Assembly (NCBI RefSeq): GCF_018320785.1
Contig: NC_054875.1
Span: 29,021,157-29,085,156, forward strand
Source of the DNA: Cheilinus undulatus
Lineage: Eukaryota; Chordata; Actinopteri; Labriformes; Labridae
DNA: 64,000 nucleotides
Direction: 5' to 3'
Position 1 is the stretch's first letter. Each line of letters starts with the position of its first letter. The notes below the pieces were generated by a model. That model saw nothing but the letters and a program-made list of their open reading frames with translations. It did not search any database and was not told the origin of the DNA. Below, one piece after another: positions 24,570 through 46,289 of this stretch. The position numbers and the translations under genes are program-made.

Positions 24570-25123
24570 CAGAAATGCATTGCAGACATTGTTTTATTGC
24601 AAACAATTATCACTTTTAATATTGTAATTCTTTGTAAGCTTTATTTTGAATATTTACATACTGGCCAGAATTTTACAGCTGATCTTCTCATCTAACAACC
24701 AAGACTTTCCTGTTCAGATTTGAGTTTTTTCTAACAAGTTCTTTAGCTGCCCGAAAACTTTGTAATTAAATTGCCACAATTGTTCAATTTATCACATTGT
24801 TACAATTTAATCTCAAGATACCAATGCCATTGGTATCTTATTGAGGGCACACAGGGACCCTGACTCTCCATCGTCATCAAACAAGGCTGCAATCCTGAAG
24901 GTGCAATGGCGTCCCTTCTCCCACAGAGTGCAGTGTGCCATTTCATTTCAAAGAAGGCACATGAGTCAGATCAGTTTTCCCTCAGTGTGTTCATGAGCAG
25001 AGCTGCAGGTCATTTCAAGAAGACTGAGAGTGTTCAGTTCCTTCTGTCGTTGTCAGTACAGCTAACGCTCATGGACTGTAAACAAGCATTATATTGATGC
25101 AAACACTGCACTTGGATGTTTCC

Positions 25124-33347
<8,224 letters not shown>

Positions 33348-33700
33348 GCCGTTGATGGACAGTAAATCCCTCTTTTATGTGCTATGGTTGTGCGTAAAGA
33401 CTGCGCAACGGTGCTCCTCTGTGCCCGGTACTAAATAAACACGTTGGGATTCCGTGAAGTGGAATCCTGCGAGAGCCTCTACACATTCGCCTCTCTACCT
33501 CCCCTAGAGCAGCTTTTCATCTACAGAAATCCTCCCACACTGCTTCCTTTACTGCATCATCGACTTCCTCGGTTTGGACAGCACGCTGTAGTGGCTCGTG
33601 CGCGAGACGAGGATGAGCCCCCGAGGGGTCGGACAGAGATAAAGTGATCGGGCGAGACCTTGTCGACCAAAGCAGAAATGACTTTGTGGATTACAACAGG
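33348..33700 (-). promoter_or_regulatory. Probable susd3 promoter region
   Basis: CpG-containing, GC-richer sequence just upstream of susd3 exon 1. No specific factor site is claimed. Confidence 0.35.
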
Positions 33701-36229
33701 TCAGGTCAAGTTGCATACCACAGCTGTGCTCAGTGAGAGAGACGAGGAAACAACAGCAGCAACAACACGTTTATGTGGCAGGATGGCACAATGCTGCTCT
33801 CTTGGAGGATGGGAATTCTGTAAAACACATAGTCAGTGATGTTACACTCATGTTGACTGAAGAAGACAGAAGTCAGCAGCTGATGTTTGCACATAAATCT
33901 GGTTAGAGTGGTTCAAAAAGTGAGTTCCTTATCAAAGAGGATGGGATTATGAAGACATATGCCCTGTATGTGAGGGGAAAGGCCAAAGGATGTTTATTTA
34001 AATCATACAGATGGTATAGGAAAGGAGTCTGATGTAATATCAGAGTCTCTTACTGAAGTTGTTTTGATGTTTTCTGATACAGGCTGCAACTAATTGCAGT
34101 GAGTGGATGTATGGAAACTTTATCTTCACAGTTTCTCAGGTCTCTTCGCTTCTGACTATACTTTCACTTCCCTGTGTCTTGCTGTGTCAAAGGCTGGTGG
34201 TGAAGGAGTTGACTGTTGATGTGATTCATGTAATGAAGGGGACATGTAGGTAAACAAGGGGACATGTAATGAAAAAAATCAGTTTTTATGGACATGTATG
34301 TGTGTATACAGAGTATCCTTTGACCCCCAAAATGTAGAATAAGCCCACACAGTCCTTTGTCGAGCCACACCCAGAATGCCCCTGCTCTTGATTACAATGT
34401 CACAGCAGTTTGTCATCATTCAGGGATGACTTGCAGACGTGTTTAAGTAGCAACTGGTCCAAACTTTACAATGTGTGCCAGATTACAAATAGAAGAAGAA
34501 GAAACTTGAGGTTAAAAATAATAGGCAAATCTTGAATAAAACAATGCTTAATGAAGAGCAGCTATTTAACACATCGACACAATACGTGGCACATCAGCTC
34601 CAGACCTCAAACAGGTTGCTAGGTTTTGGTGGGAAAGCAAATCCCCTGTCACGCTGGGCTGCCGTGCCGAGTCAAACCAAGAAAAGCAGAGTTGCTCAGT
34701 GTAATAGTAAAGCCCCAGCTGCTTGGAGCTGGTTGATAGCTGCTTGGAGCTGGTTGATACAGGGTCGAAAAGCTCCTCTGGTGGTTGATCCATATTATAT
34801 TTTGACCAAATCTGGCACAAATGATTCATTTGGACCAAAAGGAACTGTGTCACAAAATAGAAAACATCTATACATGTTTCTGACTGTTTCAGAGGATAAC
34901 TTAAACTTCAGTTTTATTGACCTGTTTGCAGTCTTGTTTAAACACGTCTAGGATGCCTATCCCGGCATACCCAAAGTAAACTGAAAGGTAACATTCCAAA
35001 GTCTCTACCCAGACTGCCAGACTTACTGTAGCTGCAACTGGTATTAAGTAATAAAACAAAAAGTTTATTTTCCTGACTGAACATTTTCCTGAAACAGAGG
35101 CCTGCAGGTGACAAGAAAACTCAACTGGGCCAAAGCACAAAACCTAGTTCAGATTCAAAGTAGATAACAGAACATTAGCATTAAAAGGGAAGGTGCAGGT
35201 TTTTCTAAACTCTACCATTTGGAGTCTCCAAAAAGGACCCTCGGTAACCAAGGTCACATACTTCAATAAAAGGCTGCTACTCCTAAATGCTTCAACGGAA
35301 GTAACCATAAAAAAGGAGGAACCAAAAAGATAGATGTTTAATAGGTGCAAATGACTTCATATTTGTCCACTGATTTTTTTATTTTATTTTTTTCTGAAAT
35401 GAGCCATTAAGGAGCAGTGGTGGACATAATGTCCACCGCTGTAGCTGCAGTGAAACACTGCAGTGGCTTAACCAAAGGGTGCTGAAAGGGACAATAAAGC
35501 ATGCATTAAATGCAATTTTGCTAAACTTATGCACAAATGATGGGCCATAACTGCATCTATTAATGTGTTAATGCTGACAGCCCTATTGTATAGTTAATTA
35601 CTATATCTAAAATCAAACTGCAGCCACATGTGTCAAAGTGAATAATGCTAAGCTGATTTTTAAAAAACATTTTCTGCTGCAGACAAGTGATACGTTTACC
35701 GTAAGCCTTTTGGTTAAATAGAACACTTAAAATTATAGAAGACAAAATCAGAAAAGTGGTCAGAAGTACTGCTTTGTCCAAAGGGGGCACCAAAAACAAC
35801 ACAAACTTAAAATTCCTTACAGGAGCGTTAAAGTTGGAGAAAATTCACCAAACACTAAAATCATGCAAAGTCAACACGTTAATGATCTGTAGTTTCTGCT
35901 TTTGTTTGTAACTCTCATCTGAAAGCATCACTTCCCTTTTCAAGCAGTATGTCTGTCCATGTCATTGAGAATTCTCGGCATGCATGAGACTGTTTCTGCT
36001 GTGGGTGATAACTGTCTCCACAGGCTCAGTCCTGTTCACCTGAACAAACCTCAGATAGTCTGGGAGCTTGTGTTCAGGCAGCATTTTGCCTCATCATTCA
36101 TGAATACATTAGTATAGTTTATGAAAAGTGGATGGTCTCCAGAGTTCAGGACTACATAAGTGCTCTACAGGAAGGTTAACTGGTGTCCACTCTGGATGGA
36201 CGTTTTGAAGCATCTTGTCAAGTTGTGGC
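33701..36229. other. Intergenic, no gene recognised
   Basis: It contains a 21-bp exact tandem duplication (34718-34759), a twin hairpin (35419-35463) and a TTAAAG-family right end (35770-35832). The 139-codon frame over the duplication has no recognisable similarity. Confidence 0.5.
35419..35463. repeat. Two adjacent perfect hairpins
   Basis: GGTGGACAT-A-ATGTCCACC (9-bp arms) followed by CTGCAGTG-AAA-CACTGCAG (8-bp arms), 7 bp apart. Confidence 0.85.
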
Positions 36230-36930
36230 AAAAATCCAAAAACAAAAGGCAGGACCCAAATCCAGAATGAACTAAAAATTATTTAATCCAAACAAAAGAA
36301 GGCAACCCCCCCCAAAAAGACTTAAGTCCAAACAGAAGGAAAAACTAAACTAAGGAACCACAAGGGGAAAAATCTACTAAACAAAACTTACTTTAACAAA
36401 GTCCAACAAAATAAAAAAAAACACTGGAGGTACGAGGAGTAACACGAGGAGTAAGACTGAGGTTCACACTGGGAAGACGTGATGATCTGACAAAGGACAG
36501 GGAGAAACACAGAACTTAAATACACAAGGAGTGGTTGCACAAGGAGAGACAGGTGTGACTAACGAGACTCAGGTGAAACTAGCGAGGGTAATCACAGTGG
36601 AGGGAAACTGAGGCAGGAAGAAAAACACACAAGGGAAGGCAACTACAAAATAAAACAGGAAAATTCACAAAACACAAGAACACTGGACCAGGAAGAGATA
36701 CAAAACATAAGAGACACAAAAAGGGGAGCAAGGAAACAAATACAAACACAGGGAGTTAAACTAAACATGAAACTCAGGGGACAAGGAACAAATGCCAACA
36801 CACGGGAAGAAAAACTAACTCACAAAATACCAATTAAAACTAGAAACATGAAATACACAGAAAAACCACAGGAAAACACTGAAAAACTTAGGAACATAAT
36901 AAATCAAAACCTGGATGATGACACATCTTC
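36230..36930. repeat. A-rich unclassified interspersed repeat
   Basis: Strongly A-rich and T-poor, with phrases common in fish repeats (GAGAGACAGGTGTGACTAAC, AATCACAGTGGAGGGAAACT). No coding frame of note and no clear ends. Confidence 0.45.
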
Positions 36931-37239
36931 ATCCTTCCACTGTATCTTAAAGGTGAGGATTGCAAGCTTTTATAATGTTTAAAGTTTTAGGTCCAGTTCA
37001 CACTGTGAATGTAATGATTTTGACTTTAAATTTTTCTGATAAATGGAGGAATTTCAGGTATTAATGAGGTGAGAAATTTGGCACGAGCTTCTATGTGGTG
37101 CTCTCTGTTTCGATTTTTGTTCTGTGTAGACAAAGCAGTAACAAAATGTCTATGCATCAGTTTAATTTTCTAACAAAAATCACATCTTACTCTATTTAAA
37201 AGTTAAATGGATCACTAAATGACCATCTTTGCTGTGGGT

Positions 37240-37830
37240 TTGGTGGCATGCTGAGCTGCATGAGTTTGAGAAAACATAGCTGAAGCTAACGAAGCTACAT
37301 AGACAAAGTATGTGGCTTACATTTATGCTTTGTGAGCTTAGCTTTTGCTGCATAGCTCCATAGCTCTGTTAACTACAGCTATGTTAGCTTACTTAGCAAC
37401 CTAAATAACATAGATAACATAGATATGTAGCTTACATAACTACTTTGAGAGCTGAGCTTTAACTATATACCTACATTAGCTATGTAGCTCCATTATCTAT
37501 ATAGTTTATGCAGCTAATAGAGCTACGTAAACTATTCTTGCTGTGTTAGAATATTTTCATGCCGGACTAGTTTTGTTCCTGTAAGCAGACTGTTTATTCA
37601 GCTTTATTAAACATTTTGTAAAGAGATATTGCAGGTCAGGTTTTTGACTTTTAACTTTTGGAATATCAATCCTTAACTTAACCCTTATCCAAACCCTAAT
37701 TGAAGTTTAAACTGATTTTATTTAGAAAGTTTTGGCGTGAAATAGACAGTCTCAGATTAACAGTCTGTGAAAGTGGCGGTCAGAGATGAACGGTCTGCAG
37801 CCAGACTGTCTTAGGATAGCTTAGCAGTCA
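37240..37830. repeat. GCTA-rich composite repeat, copy B
   Basis: Short GCTA array (37265-37530) followed by the same unique end as copy A (TGTAAGCAGACTGTTTAT, GCAGGTCAGGTTTTTGAC, GGTCTGCAGCCAGACTGTC). A SINE 3' fragment abuts it at 37830-37945. Confidence 0.8.
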
Positions 37831-37945
37831 TGTGAGTATGACCTTCACGTCTTTTCTGTACACCCCACTCTCTTGTCTCTGCTTCCAACAATATCTACAG
37901 TGCTCCCTCCATAATAAAGGCATAAAAGCCAAATATTAATCTTCA
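37830..37945 (+). mobile_element. SINE 3' fragment
   Basis: Diverged 3' body ending CATAATAAAGGCATAAAAGCC, the same family as at 15742 and 17625; the tRNA head is missing. Confidence 0.65.
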
Positions 37946-39639
37946 GCAAAAAAAGGAAAATGTTTTGCCTTTAATTTGAGAAGTTTTGTCAGTCTTCCTC
38001 TGTTGCTGGTAGTAATTTAGTGTTCATTTTTATGACTTATGCACTAAATTTAAGCGAGAATAAAGTTAAAAGGACCTCAAAATACACGTCCTTTTAGTGA
38101 AATTTCTGTTTTGATTTTATGAATTGCCAATCACCTATTGTTTCTGCTCTGCAGATTCTGTCATTTCACTGTTAATGAACAGTTTTCTTTACATTTAAAT
38201 GTGGACAAAGAGGAGAAAGACGGAGGATGTATTTTGAGAAATTAGTCTGCCTAGTGTTCGGGTTTTATTTTACTTATTTGGAGATGATTGCCACAGCAAC
38301 GATGCTTAGTCTAGGCTGGAACAGTATGGACTCTCAGTGCCTTCCACTTATTTCTCAGCCCAGGCTTCATTGCTCTGTTCTCTGTTCAATCCAATAGACA
38401 ACCAGGAGGCGTGCAAATGAAGGCCTGGATGGTCGATAACACTGCCCAAATTAAAGTAAACAAACAGGAGGTTTCTGCTCACTGGGTAAAGTCATCAGCT
38501 AAAACAAAGCAGTGAAAACTCTCCGGTTGTGCAATTGAACAAAAACAGAGAAAGGCTAGCAGGTGAGTTGGTCAGCTCAATGTGTCCACGCTGCCCCTGA
38601 CACAGTGTGACACAGTGGCTCTGCTGGGCGGTCAAACACTCCATCACACAAGTAATTAAGTAGAGCGGGAGGGCCCCGTCAAGACTGCCGCTCCAACCAG
38701 GCCACATATGGCTGCAGGTCTGGGTGGAGAGGAGGAAAGGTGCCCTTATAAGTGTCCTTGGTAAGTGTTGTGAGTGATAAAAATATTCAGTTGGATATTA
38801 AAGTTCGATGGCTGCTGCAGCCTTAGTCATGAGGTTGTTATTTTGATTTTATTGGATAGATTACTTAATTTTTGTTTTTAACAATGCCCTGTGTGACTGA
38901 CAGTTAGGATGAGTCACTTAAAACCTGCAAAAGCCCCTTATTGGAGAAATGAAAAAAAAATCCCTTTAAAAGCTGTTTACTGAAGACATCACAAAAACAA
39001 TTAAATGTTGACGTCAGATCAAAATCATAAAGTTTAGACTGTCTTACTTCTACAGAAAAGTGTATGTGGTTGACAAGCTATACAGAGTAGAATAGAGAAA
39101 TCTTCTAACTTCGATCCACATTCTCTCTGTGTCTCTGTCCCTCACAAACACAGACATTGTGATTGCTTCATAACACCATTAAATGCTCCTTCTTTTGTCT
39201 TCTGTGCCTGAAATCTCAGAACAAATCTCTTGTTCAGGCTGGACTGTGGCCATCAGTGCTTGGGCTGCTCCATAAATCTGCGCCTTCATACACACACACA
39301 CACTAAGAGAGAGAAAGGAGATGGGAAACTGGTGGCAGGTATGAAGAATGAGACTTTAGCAGGAAATTGAGTTGATCAAGCATTTCTTTGCCACTGTGCT
39401 TCCTCTGACGTGCACAGCTTGCAGGGCAGAGGGTTTTAGATGCACAGCATTTCTCTGACACCTTAGAGAGTGTGGGAGAAAGTGAACCAGTTCTGTAAAC
39501 TTTTCTAACACTCCTTTTTCTTGTACTCTTTAAAGTGAGGCAGAATTTACTTTGTGTTTAAATAGACATACAGGCTACTAAAATGCTAAAGTATGACCTA
39601 CCAAGCTGGTAAATGATTTACATCAAATTGTGCAATACA
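37946..39639. other. Intergenic, nothing recognised
   Basis: No conserved frame, RNA gene or clear transposon end was seen, apart from a CA dinucleotide run near 39290. Confidence 0.5.
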
Positions 39640-39860
39640 GTAACCTTGCAAAGCACATGGATACGCCTGTTTCCTTGTTTCTCATTGGTGAATCCATCTC
39701 GCAAAGCTCCTGTCTGAACCGTTTGGGCCCAGTTAGAAAGTGACAGGACCAATCAGCGATGAGAGGCAGTAGGACTTTCAGGCGCGGCGGAGTTGTAATG
39801 TAAGCAAGCAGCAACAAGAGGCCTGTGCAATTATGGCGGAAGAGCTTAGCTTTAAAGACA
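39640..39860 (+). mobile_element. Second copy of the promoter-bearing repeat
   Basis: Aligns with 2960-3145 (TTGGTGAATCCATCTCGCAA, AAGTGACAGGACCAATCAGC, ATTATGGCGGAAGAGCTTAG) and diverges just after the ATG. Confidence 0.7.
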
Positions 39861-40254
39861 TAAAATGAATAGCTTCTGTGCAAAGAAGAAGAGAAACTGA
39901 AAGTAAAAGATGCAACCACTCTGCCCACAGCTGCTCTGAGGCTCAGCTGGTTGTACATTTGCTAAAGACAGCCTACACACAAGACAGCATGTAAACTAGC
40001 TAGAGGGGACTACATACAAAGGCTGGTGGTTAGTTATTGATGTTTTCTATCTTTATCTGATTATTTTTTTGTAGGCTAGTATGCTGATTGTAGATGAAAG
40101 TAAATGTGACCACATTTATTTTCGTTTGAAAATGAGTATGCCAGAGAGCTTTTAACCTCTTTTGGTCATTAATATGTTGGCAACTATGTCACTTCTTACT
40201 GATTTTAATTCTTGAATTTGTTGGTGCTGGTACCTATGCAAACAGTACCTGAAA

Positions 40255-40905
40255 GAAAATGTTTAACACACAATTTAGTAAATATGTTAATATGCGACCA
40301 ACAGAAAAGTAGCCGAATGTTTTTAACTTTAAGTTAGTTTATGTTTGTATGCTAATACTATATTAATTTAATTTTTGTATGTTAATATGCTAACAATGAC
40401 AGAAATACAACTCAATACTTACTACTTTTAGTTTATGTTTGTATGCTAATGTACTATCAGTAACAGAAAAGTAGCATTATGTTTACTACTTTTAGTTAGT
40501 TAATGTTTCTATGCTAATATGCTAAAAATAACAGAAAAGTAGTTTAATCTTTTCTACTTTTAGAAATGCTAATACGCTTAAAATAACAGAAGCGTAGCGT
40601 ATTGTTTAATTCTTGGAGTTAGTTTATGTTTGTATGATAATTTGATACCAATTACAGAAAAGTAGACTAATGTTTACTTCTTTTAGTTAGTTGATGTTTG
40701 TATGCTAATATGCTAACAATAACAGAAAGTAGCTTAATGCTTATTTTTAGTCATTGATTTTTGTATGCTAATATGCAACCAATTACAGAAAAAGACTAAT
40801 GTTTACTACTTTTAGTTAGTTTATGTTTGTCTTTTCATTAACAGAAAAGTAGCCTTATGTTACCCACTTTTAGTTAGTTGATTTAAGTATGCTAATATGC
40901 TATAA
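40255..40905. repeat. Diverged minisatellite, unit about 75-80 bp
   Basis: About eight units of the pattern AACAGAAAAGTAGC, TTAATGTTTACTACTTTTAG, TTAGTTTATGTTTGTATGCT, AATATGCTAACAAT. It directly precedes GCTA copy C. Confidence 0.85.
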
Positions 40906-40949
40906 GCTTATTAACTGATTATATATAAATATCTTGTATTTTGGATAAT

Positions 40950-41445
40950 GAGGTTATGCTAATGGTATGGTAATGTAGCTAATGTAGCTAAAGCTAAGCT
41001 CACAAAGCAGCTACGTTAGCTTTAGCTATTTTTTTTACTAAAACTCCCACTGCTACAGTTTACTTAGCTACATTAGCTTCTGTAATAATTACATAGCTAG
41101 CATAGCTGTGTTAGCTTTAGCTAAAGCTAACATAGCTAAAGCAAGCCACCATTCGTGTAACTACTTCTATAACGGGTTTATACATAATTTACCTATATAT
41201 ACCTATGAGCTTTTTCTCTGTTTCTTTTATGAAATGTTTCTCAGTCTGTAATGTTTACAGTGTGGTTATTTAATGAATATAAATGCCAGATTTTGTTTAT
41301 GAGTAAAGTCGGATTAGAGTGAATAAAAGTGGAAAATATGTTGTACCGGCAAATTACGGCACTTCTGATCTGACAGAGACGCCGTCTCCACTGTGAGAGT
41401 GGAGGTCTGCAGTCAGGCTCTCCTGACAATAAATACACAGGAGCT
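40950..41445. repeat. GCTA-rich composite repeat, copy C
   Basis: Short array of TAGCTAAAGCTAAC-type units at 40970-41150, then a degraded unique end finishing GAGGTCTGCAGTCAGGCTC, comparable with TCTGCAGCCA ends in copies A and B. Confidence 0.6.
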
Positions 41446-44380
41446 GTAAGGAATGCCTTGAGAAATGTTGTATTTTTTGATTGAAGAGGGCAAATAGCTG
41501 TGCTTTTTGTTTGTTTTTTTTTGTGCCATTAGCTTATAAAAATAAACTCTAAATTATCGATTTATCCAGAGATTAGAATCTTTCTTTTCTGGTGGTAACA
41601 TTTTTAGTGAGCCTTTTGTTGGGTGTGAATGTGCTAAGATCAGAAACTCATAGTGTGTCTGGTTCATGATCACATAATGTCAGCCTTAAAGATCACTGTG
41701 ATTAAAGATTCTTTTTGCATTTAAACATTTAGTGTTAGACCTTTTTTAAATACACTTTGTTGCCTTGACCAACAACTGCAAAACTGGAATCTTTGAAAGA
41801 CTTGGCAGATCTTTGACACCCTACTTCTTCTTGCACTGAGTTTGTTTACTTCTATGTTTTTGCAAGTAGTGTCAAACTTTAAATAAATGCTTATCTGCCC
41901 AAATGTTGATGAGGGATTTGACCTCTTCACTGCTCCCAGTGAACCCACAGAGCCTTGAATGTAAAGTGCAACTTGTAGGCTGGAAATTGAATTTAATTGC
42001 AACAGGCAATGATTAAAAGACACAAGGACAGCTCATTGTTTGGCCTGCCTTAGACTATAGAAGTGTGAACATTAAACAACCAAAGAGAAAAATGCAAAAA
42101 TATATCATTTTAACACCCTTAAGTCAGCCTACATGTTTTAAGCACAATTATCCTGACCTGAGAGTTGTAGGGTTTCAGGACCCATAGGCCCTGACTATCT
42201 GTCATAGTGATAAACATATTTTTTCAAACTCTGAGGAGAGGCTTCCCTCTAGCCATTGACCATTGTGGCTAGACCATTGCATTCTTGGTCTCCTGGTGGT
42301 TTTATTACATCATTTGTGTTGTCTAGATTTCCATGCCTGTGATAATCAGTTCACTGAAACAGAACTGAAATATTAAGTCTGCTTCTGTTGCTTGCTTCCA
42401 GAAATAATGAGATTTAGATAACATTACCTCAATTGTTGTGATTAAGATTATTTATGGCCCCTGCAGGTGCAATAGATTACAATAGCACATGTTATTACGT
42501 AACACTCTCTCCTCAAGTTGCAACATACCCCCCACCCCGACACAAACACCCCTGAAAAACTAGCCAAAATTGTGTTAGTGCATAATGTACTTTCGAGGTG
42601 TTGTCTCACAATGTTCCCCAAGCCACTGCCTCACAGTCTGTTAAACACTCCCTACTTTTGATAAATACAGTTGCCAAATAATTGGTTTCAAAAACCTTAT
42701 CTTAAGCAAGTATGGCCATTCTCAGCTCCCATAGTTCCATGATATAATGCTGTTTTGTCTTGTAGGAGGGCGTAACTAGAAAGACTCAGGGAGAAGAAAA
42801 GTCAGGGGCTTTCCTCGTACTAACGGGGCTACAGATGATCAATCTCTGACCATTCAGATCATCCACTTGAATAGACCTCAATCATTATCATTAAATCCAG
42901 ATTAAAGGTTTCTAATGACAGGATGATTAACCCTCTCAAGTGACTCTGAATCTCAATGAGATCTCTTTTCTTGCTGTTAAAATGAATGATGTGATGTATT
43001 GAAACAGAAATTCGTTACCACAGAGTAAGTCTTTATCATTCACCTACAGATGCTGTGATCAAATATTCCCTGAGGTGTCTGGGGGATTTCTGCTTTATGC
43101 CGGGTCCAGAGTGTGACCGGTTTAGATACCTCCAAGAACAATAGTCATGCAATTGTCTCAGATTTCTGCTCTTGTTTTCCAGGGAGTTATAGAAGAAAAC
43201 AGTCGAACTTGAATCATCACAAACAGACAATGAAACTGCGTCAGTGGAAACTTTGAACTCATGCAGACTTTGAGACACAAACATGTCAGAGGACAACCAC
43301 TTCCTATTCACTTGAATAGAAAGTGGTTGCTGTTTGTTTCTCTGCACAAAGCTAAGAAAGGTTTTCAGCATTTTCATTAGTATGTGGGTGTTGCTGCAGA
43401 TATGATGGCTGAGGGCAATGTGATGCAACACATCCTATCTATATTTGTTTGACCCTTGGATTCATGCATCTTGTTTTAGCCAAGGGTAAAAGAAACGAGT
43501 TGGACAGTAAAACACTTAGTTAGGATAGGGCTGCAAGATTGCCAAGTGGAGAGAAATGTAGCATATTTTCCCTTTTTCATTACCAAAAGCTTTACAAATA
43601 CTATCACTATTCTTGATTCTAACATCTAGAAAATTAAAATAACCAAATAAAGTCACCTACCCTTTTTATCTGTGCAAAAAAGAAAGGCGAAGATTATAAA
43701 TAAGACAAAAGAATACATGTATATATAAAATGCACAGGTTGGACAGAAGAAACCCCTAGGGCTTATAAGAGGGTCCCACCTAACATTAAAACATTTGAGA
43801 GATCCTGCCACAAAAATACCAGCTAATTCATACTCAAATCAAGTCTAAAAGCAAGAATATAATAGAATGTACAAGGAAATAATTCATTTTTGTGCAGTAA
43901 TACAAAGCATTTAAAGATTGCTGTGCCATTAAAAGTGTTTGTTTAAGATCTTTCTTTAAACTAGAAATAAAAGTGTGAAGCTTGGCTGTGCTTCATCAAA
44001 GCTCTGCACCACTCTCAGCTCATTATTTGACTCTCAGGTCTGCAACTTTGCTGTTGCGTTTCACTCTCAGCCGTGCAGGTTTCGTGAGAAACATTTACCG
44101 TACGTGACCCAAATTCAACTCTATCTGTGGTTTAAAGGGCCAGGAATTACGTGTTATTAAGATCCCATCGTAAACCAACACCGGGTCTGTCCTTTTGAGA
44201 CGTCTTTTTAATAATTTTCAACTGGCTCAAATAATTATATTATTAATGCGTCACAAAACCTTACTCTATCTTTGAAGTTTGATCATTTGTAGTGAAAATG
44301 ATGGCTCAAAGCCTGTGTCCAATGCAGCCATGTTTGCACAAGAAGCCCCAATTTTCTATACAGTCAAGTGTTGTTAGTGC
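41446..44380. other. Intergenic, nothing recognised
   Basis: The 131-codon minus frame at 43036-43431 has no similarity I recognise and no exon-like flanks. No transposon ends seen. Confidence 0.45.
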
Positions 44381-44384
44381 TCAG

Positions 44385-45300
44385 TATCTGGAGCGCAAAT
44401 AAATAACAAACAAACAAAAAAAAAAAAAAACATCAGCTGTATTTTGTTGTAGACATAGCACACTCAGCTGAAATGAGAAGTATCTAAAGAACATCAAGAA
44501 CAGCTCAGAAACAAAGTCATTGACATATATCAGTCTGGAAAAAGTAACAAAGCCATTTCTAAGGCTTTAGAAATCCAGCAAACCAGAGCCATTGTCCACA
44601 AATGGAGAAAACTTGGGACAGTGGTGAACCTTCCCAGGAGTGGCAACCTACCAAAATGACTCGAAGAGCACATCAACGACTCATCCAGGAGGTCACAAAA
44701 GAACCCAGAACAACACCTAAAGACCTGCAGGTCTTGTTTGACTAAGCTAAGATCAGTGTTCATGATTCACCAATAAAAAAAGACACAGGGCAAAAATGGC
44801 CTCCATGAAGGGTTGCGTGGCCAAAACCACTGCTGGCCAATAAGAAAATAAAGGCTGGACTCACATTTGCCAGTGAACATCTTGATGATCCCCAAGACCT
44901 TTAGGAAGCATTCTCTGAAACAACGTAACAAGGAATTGGGAATGTCTGGCCATCAGGTTTTGACCTTGAGCTGAGGCACACTTGGGTTATGGAGTAGGAC
45001 AACGATCTGAAACACACCAGTAAATCCACCTCTGACTGGCTTAAAAAAAAAAAAAAAAATTAAGGTTTTGAAGTGGCCTAGTCAAATTCTGGATTTAAAT
45101 CTGATTGAGATGCCGTGGCATGTTCATGCAAGAAAACCCTCCAGTGTGGCTGAAAAAAACAATTCTGCAAATAAGAGCATCCCAAAATTCTCCCACAGTA
45201 TTTGTGTGAATGTGTGATGAATGTTGTGACAGAAGCAGAATATCCTGAGATATTTGGCCTAAGCTTGGATATTTTATCAAGCTATTCAAATAGTCTGTGA
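44385..45300 (+). mobile_element. Tc1-like transposon remnant
   Basis: Very degraded plus-strand Tc1 sequence: KAISKALEIQQTRAIVHKWR-like start, then pieces matching TRRAHQRLIQEVTKEPRTTP, then TGLKHTSKSTSDWLK-like sequence after an A run at 45041-45059. Many stops; inactive. Confidence 0.7.
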
Positions 45301-46289
45301 AAAAAAAACTTCATTTTAGGACCAGTTTTGAATCCTTTCAGTACAAACTGCCATTTCTCCTTCATCTTACAAGCTCTTTCAATCTACAGAGGGTGGGTGT
45401 CTTATCCATGAAGTCTGCCACAGTAGCCAGTAATTGGCAGACCAAATGTTGGCGAAACAACAAAAAGCAAACTCTTTTTCCATCTGAAGTTGCTGCTTTT
45501 GTGGCTTTAAAGATGGCTCAATAGAAAACGTAAGAAAGAACGATAGAATGAGAGGAAGGGAGGAGAGCAGAGATAAATAGTCTCTCCCACCTTCCTCAAA
45601 TAGGTCAGTCAGCAGGGGTATGTATTCAGAGATTTAGGAAAGCAAAATGCAAATGTTTCTGGGGCACACAGATGCAAAGACACACACACATACACACACA
45701 TACACAAACAGCTGGTAAGCCGCTTATGCTCCAGTGCATACAACAGCTTTCCCATTAAAACCATTTCCCTCATCTGTTGTCGGAAAGAAACAAGCCTCAC
45801 AGAATTGTGGCTACGGCCTGAAACCTCTGTCAAACATCCATAAGTGAACTTAGCTGCTCTTCTGTCACCCACAACTGTGCTCCAACATTTCTGACTTCAG
45901 TAATGGCTTCATTCAACCGACCTTGCTTTTTGTACTCATTGGAAGAGGTCTAAGTCCTTGATTAATTGGGCCATTAAGAGAAGCCTCAAGGCTTCTGATA
46001 GAGGTCAGTCAGACATGTTAGCATCCTATTGCGACCTTGGTAGAGTTAGGTTTGCTGGAAAACAAACAGTAAACTGAGGGCAAGAAAACAGGTCTGAAAT
46101 AGAAGAGCTAATATTTTTACTGGTGTACTGCCTAAAGTTGAGACTAGGTGTGCACAGATGCATTGGTTTAATATCAGTGTCAGCAAATATCAGCCTTTGA
46201 CAAACATCAGCCACTGGCAAATAATACAGGTATGGACATATGTCAGTATCAGATGTTTATCAGTTACATCTTACCAATTTATTGCTGTC

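Noticed and set aside
34532-34951. 139-codon frame with a repeated AAWSWLI segment
   Set aside because: The repeat is a 21-bp DNA duplication; no promoter, splice or family evidence supports a gene.
43036-43431. 131-codon minus-strand frame
   Set aside because: No recognised motif, no splice context, and frames of this length are expected by chance in a window of this size.
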